Shown here piece by piece: positions 48,064-58,256 of a stretch of 64,000 nt of DNA. Position 1 is the stretch's first letter, and the number at the start of each line of letters is the position of its first letter. This DNA is from Ectocarpus siliculosus (lineage: Eukaryota > Sar > Phaeophyceae > Ectocarpales > Ectocarpaceae). The stretch spans positions 250,607 to 314,606 of the forward strand of contig FN647849.1 in the NCBI GenBank assembly GCA_000310025.1, given 5' to 3'. Below the pieces are notes generated by a model. The model worked only from the letters and a program-made list of their open reading frames with translations. It had not been told where the DNA came from and did not search any database. The position numbers and the translations under genes were made by a program.

Positions 48064-51000
48064 ATGGCGCTTCTGTGTCCTGCGTACGCGAAAGTGCCCT
48101 CGGGTGATGCGATCTCCGTCGCGTGGTTGAACAGCGTTCTTCCGCAGCAGCAGCAGCAGCAGCAGCAGCACGGGTCTACACAAGCAACGATCACCCGCTT
48201 CAAAGTCGACGAGGCATCCACCATCGAAGGCAGACACTCCGTGACGTTCAGGCTCCTTTTGGACTGGTCCTCTTCTCGCGTAGAGGCTGCCGGCGATGGG
48301 AACGCGACGGGCTGTGGACGCGTGTGCAGCGGTCCGTTGGCATCAATCTTCGTGAAGCGCATGACGTGTCGCGAGCTTCCTGCTCGATCTTTGACCAAGT
48401 GGAGGTAGGTGACCTTATAGAGCGTACGTCGTGCGTTGAGTATAGTGTGGAGGTGCGGGTGTTTAGTAGCGTGGAGGTACGCGTATTATTTTACATCGCC
48501 GACAAGGTGTTTCGCTATGTAGGTGCATACAGCGCATGTGTGCACGACGACCGTTATTATGTTATTATCGTTGATCTGTGTGCATAGACTGCGTATATAT
48601 TTGTATACCTGAAATCATTTCGATCATGTGTACAATGTGCACGTTCCCACACCCAAGGTGAGTGGACACAATAGCCACGACCGCACACTCACCAAAAGCA
48701 TGCTACGGTACGATACGCGTGTCATGCATTCTCTTTCTACATGATGTACCTTCGTTTATGTTTCCCGAACCATTGCTCGGCAACGACGTGCACTGTCTCG
48801 CTCAACAGATTTGACTGTGTTTAAAGTGCAACACTTGCGGATTGTAACACCTGTGTCAAACGAGGCGCACTTGGTTGAGTATACGTAGTCCATTAGCTCT
48901 TGCTTACTGACATGTAGAATTTGAGCCTTAAAAAAAACAACTAAATCGAGCACTTGAGCACCGTTTTGTGAGCCCGACTGAGATCCCGTTTTACACTACA
49001 ACCAGTAATGTCCATTCGTAGCCCACGAGAGGTAACCAAGAACCCCAACCTCCAAAAGTAGAGGTTCTCAAGTGCGGGTGCTATCTGTATTGCACCCCCC
49101 GCATTTCTCATCCATTTGTCGGCTTGTGTGAATTCTCAGTAAACTCTTGACAAGCTGCGTCTGTGTGCAAAATTCGCCCATTTTCAGCTCTTCATCTGCG
49201 CCACATTTGGGGTGGTGGAGAGGGTGGGGGCGTCAACTGCCACTTGCTGTCGCTCTCGTTGCCGTGCGGTGGGTGAGCACCGTAAAAGAAGATCTACAAA
49301 GCCTGCTGCCCGATTCGGTCCCCAATCTGTGTGTGTGTGTATGTTTGAGCACCGACCGCGCTACATAAAAAGGACGCCAGTCTTGCAGCGGGACGAAAAA
49401 CACGAACAATTTTCTAATCAAAATGTGTTTGTGTCTGTACACTACATTAGCATCGACCGCGTTAAACGGCTGTGCGCGTGTGTTGCGTTTGGCGCGTGTC
49501 GACATACACCCGCCGCAGGACTAGCATCGCCTCGTACCGCGCGGAAGCGACGTTCTTCAAGACCGTCGCCGGCTCCGCGGCGCTCGACGCCATCGTCCCG
49601 CACGCCTTCTGGGTGTACGTCGACGACCGCCTCGGGGGGGGAGAGGAGACCGGCACCGCCGCCGCCGCCGCCGGCACCGGGGACACGGAGGCGGATGCTG
49701 CTGTGGTGGAAGCGCTGCGAGAGTCTTGCTTCATGATGATTACCGGTGGGTGGGTGTTGGCGGTGAATGACGTACTCTTTGCTGTATGGTAGGTCAAGAG
49801 TTGGGCGGGCGGTGAATGTACCGTAGGTGACGCAAGACATCACACCCTCTGGGGACCGACTTAGAACTCGACTGCCCCACGACGATGAGACGACTTTCAG
49901 AGCTCGGCTGCCCCACGACGATAAGACGAATAATCTAAAGGACAAACGCGTTTTCGGAAATCTCTCCACGAAATGGTTCCCAAGCAGCCTTTTTTCGGAA
50001 CCCACGCTTGACGCGGTGGACAAGTCGAGCTTTGAAAACGAGTCCAGGGAGTGTGATATCTTGTGTCATGTTACCTATTGTGGTGACTGGGCGACAAGAA
50101 CAGGGGGGCGGTACGAGAAACGAAATCATTCTGGGCATTGGGTAGCACTGCGTTTAGGTTGCAAGATGTTTTGCGGGGCTGAACAGCAAAGCGAGGTCGA
50201 TTGCTAAAAGGCCTTGTAGAATTTGCAAGTGGCGGTCGTGCTCATTGGCGATCACTAGTGGGAGACATCGCAGAAAACGTGGCAGTATGGTGAGCTTTGT
50301 AGCGTCCTTCATGTCAAGGAATATCAGCGGGTATTCGAAAGGTGAGTTACATTTTTCCGCGACGCAAACGAGGTGATATGATGCGGTGTGGGGATGAGGT
50401 TTCAGTAAGGCTTGCTGTATTTTCTCCCAATTCACACGCGCTACTTTTTTTTAGCTACCAAGGCCACGCAGGGGTAGTGACAAGTGTCGGTCCACTTCTT
50501 TCTGTCTACTGCTTGGGCGATGCTATGTAGGTTTCATGGCAAACCCCCTCTTTCGTCGCAACCGCCCCCTTGAATTGTGGGTAGCCACAAAGCCTCTTTC
50601 GTCGCAACCGCCTTCCCTATATTACTCACGCGTTGTTTGTGCCCTGGGAAATATTGGTGTGATTTCGAACACAGGATGCCGACTTACATTGGGCATGTTG
50701 TATTTACAAACGCCGGTGCCAAACACAGAATTCATTTGTCGTGGACGGTGCTCGCCTTTGTGTTGCTACAAAAGAGGATCTTGGGACGGTATCCCATCCC
50801 GGATGCGGCGAGAATGACCCAGAGGCGGACGCGGAAAACCGTGGGCCGAAGAAGGCAGACTGGGAACAGGTGAGCGGTGGGGAAATTGTCTTGTGTTTTT
50901 GTTTTTGTTTTTTCTTAGGGTGCCGGCAGAATGGTGCGCTCTCTTCGGTCTGTCTTGTTGCTGGTGGTGTTCTTCGGATCAATCAGGGAGGCAGAAGACA

Positions 51001-54000
51001 AGGTTGATCCAGCGGAATAGCGATGCAACACCACAGCCTTCGAGTAATATGAAAGCTCTCCCCCCACCTCGCTTGGCCTGTACATCGTGTCGAGTGCTCC
51101 ATGTTGTTTCCTTTCCCTGCTGTCCCCCTTGAAATGCTATGGGACCAGTTGTGTAAGTCTACTCCTCCCCAACGACAAGCTGCCATCAACATATTGGTGA
51201 TATCCCTGTTCGGAGTACGTACGGTGCCCCTAAGGAATACCGCCGGCCAATGGCCTCAACTAAAGGTGAGTTCCAACCTATCCCACCCCCCCCTTGGCCA
51301 TTGGTCTAACAACTAAGGCATGCGAAACATGACCTACCCATGCCCTTGAAAAGGTCGGAGCTTTGGACCTCGGACGGGCGAAGGCCGTCCTCTCCGCCGC
51401 TGCCCACCTGCACGCCTCCTTCTGGCCAGAACCCCCGGCGGCGGCGGCGGGTTGGGAACCCCGTCGTCACTCCCAGCCGCAGAGCCCCAAGCGCCAGGAG
51501 GACCACGGGCGGGAGCAGCAGCGACACCCGGACCTGGGTCCCGGCCACCACCATTGCGACGGCGGAGGGCGGTACGCTCGGGGACTCCACAAGCAGGGCA
51601 CGTTCTGGTCCCTCGAGAAGAGGGACGCGGGAGACCTCGCGGGGCTGGAAGAGGAGTACCAGAAACTTCTGGGAAATTTCCGCCCGCTGCTGCCCGCGGC
51701 GTGGTTCGAGTCTCCGCACCAAGGGGGAGACGCAGTCGGTGATGCCGCCCGGCATCCCGGAGTGTGCGCTGGGGCAGATGAACGACATCTTGGTCGCCGT
51801 TTGGCGGCGCGAGCGTTGAGCCTCGATGCGGCCGTGCATGCGAACGGAGATGGTGTTTTGGCATCCTCAGGCGGCGGAAAGAGGGGCAGGAGCCTGGTCC
51901 ATGGGGATTTGAAGACCTGGAACGTTTTCTTCAAGACGGGAGGCTGGGCAGAGGCTGGAGAGCAAGGGGAAGGCGCCGCAGCTAGAGACGGTGGAGGGGT
52001 TGATGCTCAAGGGCCGGCTGCTGCTGCCGGAGGAAAAGTGAAGATTATTGATTGGCAGGTGTGGTTCGTGTTGGAGGTCGGGGTGGTGACGAACGAGGTA
52101 TTTTCGTACTGTTTTTTTTTTCGCATGGAATCCGTTTGTTTTTGAGAGGGTGGGCTTGACAGTTGTATTGGTACACAGAGCGTGCTTTCTTTGGCACGGA
52201 TGCGTTACCAGCAGAAAACCTTCCAAAGTGTAACCATCAAGGGGAAGACTGACTGTCACGTCAGGCGTGGTGGGCGTGGTTACTCTTAGGGCCCTTGGAG
52301 CGGAAAATCTGCCTGCTTTGAACGAGCATCTCTCCAGGATATGATCATCAACGTAGATCATGGTTGATACCACCCCAATGCCATCCTGTTGTGAGTGTGG
52401 CCTCAGATCCGGCAGTTGTTTTGGAAAGGCCTCCGATGCTGCTCTAGAACGTACCCCTGTCCAAGCCCCCCGGTGTTTGCCATCGGGGTTGGGTTTTCGT
52501 CGCTTGGCAACGACGTTGTAAAACAAGCCAATTCACTTCGTGAACTCGGCAACCAGGTTACCGGGTTTTTTTTACCTCTGTTTTTTTTTTTGGCGGTAAC
52601 CATAATGGTGGTCGAGTAGATCATGTTGTGCGGGGTGGAGAAACCTCACTCCGCGCATGGGGGATGATCGCACCACGTTGTGTTAAATTGGTCAAGCATC
52701 CTCGAGGCAGCTACACAGTACTTATAACTGTCTCTGGAAGTGAAAGCGCCAGAAAATAAATTCAGTCATACGCAGCTGTCATCCGTACGCAAGGAAGTAA
52801 GCGCAAGATGCCTAACACCCTTAGCAGGATGCAGCTCACCCTTCATGCGACTCGCCGAATACCTCGCGGTGCTTCTCGCTTGGTGATGTGAGAGCCTGGT
52901 CCGGTGAGAACCCGGCATGCTCCGTCCCGGCTTTGTAGGGATGCGAGGTCAATGGTCTAACGACTACGGCATGCACGACTATGAGTACACCCCCCCCCCC
53001 CCCCCCCTTGGCCTTGTTTCTTCCCCGGAAGAATTTGTGCTCCACACAATGCGCCAGCAATGAGTTGCATCACATCCTACTGGACTGTCATTCTTTTGCC
53101 GGAATGGCTTTGATCTCAATACCAGCATTGACCTACAGCATCCTCGGAACGTTGCAAATCATTTTTGCCTGGTGATTCCGCTGACGCAGTGGTGCGGGGA
53201 AGGGCTAGCAGCAACGGACGCCGCTTACGTAATCTGCACCAGCCTGGAACCATCGCTCTTGTCGAGGGAGCGAGAACTGCTCGACCACTACCACGCCGAG
53301 TTGTCCCGGGGCTTAGAGGCGCGCTTCGGCAAGCCGTCGGCGCCGGAGGGAGGGGGAGGTAGCGATGGTGCCTGGTATCCGTCGGGGCAATTCGCGGACG
53401 ACTATCGGGTTGCGTTTCTCGACTACATGAGGTGAGAGAAGAGGGGCTGAGAAGGGCAGCATACGCGGGGGTGTACTCATAGGCATTTAGACTACATAAG
53501 GCGAGAGAAGGGAGGCTGAGAAAGGTTGCACGCGGGGGGGGAAGTGGTTACTAATGTCTGGCGGTGTCGCCGCTCTTCAATATCGGAGGAAGTTTTTGCG
53601 GACTCTTGGGAAAGGCTCCCAAAAGAGACAGAGGAAGCGGGATAGATTGTGAACGTGTGGAAGTTGGGAGCCGGAGAAAGGCAAGTATTCTACGCGTCGC
53701 TGTTGTTGGTGCGCCCGCTGGTGTCCCTTTCTCCCGGCGCATCGCACTTGTCTCCTTATTCTGCACGAGCATATCTGCCATTCATCATCATCACGTGGCG
53801 TCCCCGCTCTCTGTTTCACTGCCTTGCTGGCACAATAACACTCAGGTGCGTGGTCAGCACACTGTGGAAGGGGCTGACGCCAGAGAAGATGGACAGAAAC
53901 CGCTCCTCGGGACCCGGTAAGTTCGGCGTGTGAATGTAGAGCATACCAAAGGAACGCTACAGCAACTGTACCTAGCGACTGTCGCCTGTCTTTTTGGCAC

Positions 54001-54231
54001 TTGGTTCAATCCCGGTCCTCACCTAGCAGAACGAGCACACCGAGTTGCTAGCACAAGGTCTGGCGTAAGAGTGTTTCATGTGTTTACCCCCGACCCGCCG
54101 GACTCTGCTTTTATGCCGACCTTGACCCAGGTATGAGCCTGATCAACCGCTCCGCTCGACACATGCAGTGGATGATCGAGAAAGCGACAAGGCTCTTGGA
54201 CGAGCTCGACAGCCTTGAGGAAGACAAGTAG
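48064..54231 (+). CDS. Aminoglycoside phosphotransferase/EcKinase-like small-molecule kinase
   Basis: Seven exons: 48064-48404, 49519-49745, 50775-50869, 51354-52058, 53190-53431, 53846-53916 and 54131-54231 (1,782 nt, 593 residues, all junctions in phase). The N-lobe begins ISVAWLNSVLP, has a CAG-encoded Gln run, then TIEGRHSVTFRL and IFVKRM with the likely ATP-binding Lys. The second exon has YRAEATFFKTVAG, and exons 2-3 join as MMITEDLG, the usual hinge of this fold. Exon 4 has LHASFW and the Brenner motif HGDLKTWNVFF. Exons 4-5 join as KIIDWQ-WCGEG, the metal-binding Asp followed by the typical Gln-Trp of EcKinase/CHK families. The C-terminus is helical, ending LDELDSLEEDK. It should phosphorylate a small hydroxyl or amino substrate in the cytosol; the substrate is unknown. 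The middle of exon 4 is unusually His/Gly/Arg-rich and may contain an insertion. Confidence 0.85.
48144..48170 (+). repeat. CAG microsatellite in kinase exon 1
   Basis: Eight CAG units followed by CAC encode Gln8-His in the N-lobe of the kinase. Length is likely polymorphic; it lies between the first helix and the first beta strand, where it can be tolerated. Confidence 0.9.
49864..49935. repeat. 36-bp tandem duplication in kinase intron 2
   Basis: Two diverged 36-bp units (49864-49899 and 49900-49935) share CTGCCCCACGACGATxAGACGA. Intronic, no coding meaning. Confidence 0.75.
52849..52977 (-). repeat. 130-bp dispersed repeat, copy B (inverted)
   Basis: Reverse complement matches 3599-3728 along its full length with scattered substitutions. 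It lies in intron 4 of the kinase gene, about 200 bp before the acceptor of exon 5. It is followed on the plus strand by a long C-run. Confidence 0.8.
53421..53540 (+). repeat. Duplicated exon end and splice donor
   Basis: The last bases of kinase exon 5 and its donor (GACTACATGAG then GTGAGAGAAG) recur 69 bp downstream as GACTACATAAG then GCGAGAGAAG, followed by similar GCTGAGAA and CGCGGGGG stretches. The downstream copy carries GC instead of GT and ATA instead of ATG, so it is probably a dead or weak donor. Confidence 0.75.
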
Positions 54232-55443
54232 TGGCGACTCTGTGCATGTTGGGCCCCAACAGCGCTGGCATCGATCTTTGCGACAAAGACCCAGGATCCG
54301 ATGTCGCACTAAACTTCTCGAGAGCCCGTCCTGGTATTGGACACGTTGCCGTGGTATCTTTCATGTTCTGCGGTTGGTTGCACAAAGGAGTCGTGCTTGG
54401 TATGTGGTAGCATTTCTGACATTCCTTCGGGGCGTGAACATGGAACGCGGTCGCGTCTTCCCGTGAGACTCCCGCGACCCCATTTTTTTCTAGGAGAAAG
54501 TCTGAGGTTGAGGTGTCTCAAACCAGCGCACAGCTTAATTGAACCTCCTGTTTTGCGCAACCCTGGAGTTATTCGTTCATGTTGGTTTGGTTTGGCAACA
54601 GCTACTACATACGGGTGCCAGTGTTGGGTCGGGTTTATGTTGTTGTGTTTCGAGGTACTTGAAGCCTCGCGACAAACTTTACCCTGGTGTTGTCAACTGC
54701 GGTGCGGGGATTTCACTGCTGTTCGAGTGTTTTGATGCTTACGCGTCTTCTTGCTGTATCTTGAACGCCCGTTGAAGAAAAGACAGACAGACAAAGCAAT
54801 AGTGTCAAGGGTTGGTGATCGGCTTACAATACCGTGAGAGGCGGAGAGATGGTGGCACCAGGCGAGGTACGCAAAACACAGTGAGTCACATGTCCTTGTT
54901 TCGATTTCCGCACACGGGTCAATGCGATCGCACCCCAGGTACCATCTCGCCGACCAAAAATCCAAGATTGAGGTTTTCGCAGGTGGGGGCCACTCTTTGA
55001 GCTGCTTGTGAGGAGGAACATGTGGGTACCCTTGACGCGTGGTGAGGATATAAGCGAGCAATACTCCAAAATATTATCGCTTGCTGTCGGGGATGTCGCA
55101 CCGGGTGCATGTTTATAGCACCGCCGCAGCATCAAGCTGCTGTGTGTATGTAAATGGGCATCGCACCGGTCGGAGAGATAGCACCGGGGCGCCTTGATAC
55201 AGCTACATAGGAAGAGATGGTTGAATGCTGGTCCCGCACTGGGGTCGGTGAGATGGCACGTGTCGGAGACGTCGCACCGGGTTGCAAACATTTACGAAAG
55301 ACGATTGCACCTGGTGCCATCTCTCCGCCGCCTCCCTCACGCTATTTTGCTTGGTGCGGTACATAGACTGCTGTGCATAGGGCTTGGTCGTTCAGGGGCT
55401 ACACTTGTGGACGTTCTGCTGGCAGATATGTTGCTCGTTTCAG
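54232..55443. other. Region between kinase and next plus-strand exons
   Basis: Contains the 3' flank of the kinase and the first cluster of CACCGG/ATCTC units from 54.85 kb on. I see no splice-consistent coding exon in it. Confidence 0.45.
54845..55331. repeat. CACCGG/ATCTC short-repeat cluster 1
   Basis: At least six units with a core like GGCGGAGAGATGGCACC or its reverse complement GGTGCCATCTCTCCGCC, often preceded or followed by CGCACCGGTCGGAGA. Examples start near 54846, 54925, 55084, 55156, 55242 and 55306. Units occur in both orientations. Confidence 0.7.
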
Positions 55444-56454
55444 GTCGATGAGAGCAGGGCAGCGACGGTTTTCGAGCCCCGAGCGAGAAAAAGGGCTTGC
55501 TTGGAGGAAACAACGCAGCAGGTAGGTGTTGTACGGCTTCGTTGTGCGTGTGTTTTGGGATTCATTTGCTAAAAATTGTTGGCTCCGGAATCCCGCTGCA
55601 CTGCTGTGTCTCTCCCACCACTGCTTTTCCTGTAGGTGGTGACACAGCAATGAAACGGTGGGGGCAGAACTACTGTAGTTCATGGTTCCTCTCCCTCCCT
55701 AACAAGATCTCAGCACACACGAGACATGGATCTCTCCGAAAACTACGTACCATAACTACTTCATGCTCGGGAGGGAGGGGCTCCGTACATCAACAGCAAT
55801 ATATATGCGGCATAATTAGTGAAAGAACCGGACAAGCTGGGGTCTCGGGGTCCTACACAACCACCAAACAACAAAAAATTGTGTGTCAAGTTGATGTTTT
55901 TATTGATGTTGTTGTAGGGTCGTCTGGCCTCTCACACTGCTGCCGCACACCTAGCTCTCATCGCCACTTCCCTCTCTTGTCTTGCTCTTGTTGACAATCG
56001 AAGAGCGATTGCGCAGCAGAACAGCACCAGGCGTAGGACCGGCATCTCGTCCTCTCTCTGCTTCCGAGCCGCGTGGCAAACCGTAGCCAGTGCCCACGCG
56101 GAGAATCTCCCATCCATCTGCGCCATCTCCGGCCTTCTCACATACGACGAACTACAGCAAGCTGTAGCGTGGAGCAGCTTCCAGCTCCACAGGGTCGCAC
56201 CACCGCCGTATTGCCTCCCTGTGACGTGTGTGCGTCGGGAGCAGGAAGAGTAAGGTCGGCCGCAGCAGCAGCCGGCTTGGTGAAGGGCAACCTGAGAGGC
56301 GACACCAGCCTGACAAGAAGCGACACACCCGAGCAGCAGCTTCTACGTACCAAGCGGCAGACAGACCCTTCGACCTTCCACGACGACCAACAGCGGTGGT
56401 GCACCATGTTGGGGTCCCTGAGGTCTCTCGTTCGAGGGAAAAGCAAGCGGTGAG
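55444..56454 (+). CDS. Coding-like exons, splicing unresolved; possibly 5' part of phosphatase gene
   Basis: Three plus-strand segments look coding though they lack start codons. 55444-55521 (26 codons, from VDESRAATVFEPRARK) has a CAG acceptor and a GTAGGT donor. 55919-56250 follows a TTGTAG acceptor in the matching phase and gives a helical stretch with AAHLALIATSLSCLALVDNR and later SGLLTYDELQQAVAWSS. A third segment in another frame, about 56220-56454, reads VKGNLRGDTSLTRSD and FHDDQQRWCTMLGSLR before a GTGAGA donor. The second and third overlap in different frames, so there is either a short intron near 56.1-56.2 kb or a sequence error. Short candidates near 56.66 and 57.0 kb could link onward to 58257, but several phase solutions exist. 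No family is recognised. Confidence 0.35.
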
Positions 56455-58256
56455 AGAGAAGAGAAAAGGAGAGTGAGGAAGCGAGCGAGAGAGGGCCGCG
56501 AGGCATAAACCGCGCGAAGCAATGCACCTTATGTACACACACAGCAGCACCCACAAACACGTTGCTTACGTTTTTGTTCTCGGGGCGATCATGTTCCAGC
56601 ATTTTTTTGTATCCTTCCTGCTGCCCACAACAGCCAACAGATGTGGTGAGCAGCATCACCCACGACAACCTGCTCCTCCGTACCCGCCGCTCGGTACGTG
56701 TGACACCTGTCACACCCCCTGTGGCATTGCGATACCTGCGATGCGATGGGGGAACAACCATTTGAAATCGGGGGTCGGTTTTCCGTACACACCAACTTTC
56801 TTTGCAAATTTCTTCGGGGTCCTCCCTTACCTCTCACATCTCAACCGCCACTTCATGGTTGTTCCTGCTCCCAAAAAGGTGTTGCACATGACGCCAGGCA
56901 GAACAGAATATACACAAGCCCCCCCACACACCCTTCGTTGCCACACACACACCCTTACCGTGACGCCCAACACAAGTCCTTCAGCGCCTCCGCGACACGG
57001 CGGGTCCTTCCAAGCCATCCATTGGGCGTTCCATGTATGCCGCCTTGGAGTGTAGCTGTAGCGGTACTGGGGGGGCTGTATGTACCGGTAGGTTGTATCA
57101 CCACCATTATTTTTTAGTGCCCTTCCTCCCATCGACGGACTGCACCCTCCCTCCCTTTCACCCGAAATCGTCTCCGACACCGGATGAGTTGCCACGTGAG
57201 ATACCGCATCTCGAGCTATCTCGCCTCAGTCCCCACGGTGATGTGTACCATTTGTTGCCGCTTCTTTTTTTCCTCCTTCGGTGTCGCTGCAAATCAAAGG
57301 CTCTTTGGGGTTGACCATGTGAGATCTTCATTGGTGGTAGTTACTGCTGCTGCCACAATAAGACGCTGTTGTAGGTAGGAACATGTGTCACAACGAATGA
57401 TGCATATTTTATATTTTGGCCATGTTGCAGTCCACCACTGCCTCTCGGGGTATTATCGTTGTCCGCTTCGGGATAATATTCCGTTGGACAAAGACGAAAA
57501 TTTGCTTGAGATCCTGCAACGTTTGTATGATGCGCATACGTGTTCAACTGTGGAGAAAACTCCCTGACCAGGGGTCTACGTGGCGGAGGAAAGGGATCAA
57601 AACCCAGGTGTCGGGACGAAAGTAAAAAAATAGATACCAAATCTATGAGCTCTATTCCGACACTTCCAACCACGAGCTGCTCGGCAATCGTACGTGTTCG
57701 GCTACTCTTCACCTCCGATTCTGCACACGCAAATCCCTGACCTGCACGCAAGTGCACTAGTGCTGTATAGTCTAACACAGCAAGTCGGGCTACCACCACA
57801 TGAGCGCAAGCAACGGATACAGCCGTGGCAGATCTCGCTGGTGTCACTCGAGAGATCATTATGTTAAGTCGGGTAATAGCGTCATTGGCTGTGTACCCGA
57901 ACACATCATGTGAGTCGGGATATGAACAACGGGGTTCGATCATTTTTATTTCTAATAAAGTGTGAGGAGCCGCGCGCTACCTATCTAGCTCACCCGCCCC
58001 AGTAGTACAACATGAAATTTTTGGTCCGTGGTGGCATCCAATGGGTCGCTCTAGTGTCGGTCTCCTCCCCCACCGTGCAACGAGGACGCTGAATCGTGCG
58101 GGAATGATCGGCTGTGTGCGCTCTCGTCCATGCACTCCTGACCTGGCTCAAGACTACGAGACGCAAAAAATCATAACCAGTGGTAATCCTGTAAGCCGAA
58201 CGAGGCACAAATAAACAAACAAACCCATAACCGCGTTGTACACGCCGCCGAAACAG
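56455..58256. other. Intronic or intergenic DNA before the phosphatase exon
   Basis: Possible small plus-strand exons lie near 56659-56711 (reading VVSSITHDNLLLRTRRS in one phase) and about 56990-57031, both with plausible splice sites. A 200-codon minus-strand frame at 57341-57943 shows no coding character. No repeat of note is seen. Confidence 0.35.

Noticed and set aside
47686-48237. 183-codon minus-strand ORF with a Leu run
   Set aside because: It crosses the kinase first exon antisense (the Leu run is the CAG repeat) and uses a different frame from the DEK-C-like exon 1.
57341-57943. 200-codon minus-strand ORF
   Set aside because: No splice-consistent neighbours, mixed composition without domain pattern, and it overlaps other open frames; probably chance in GC-rich DNA.
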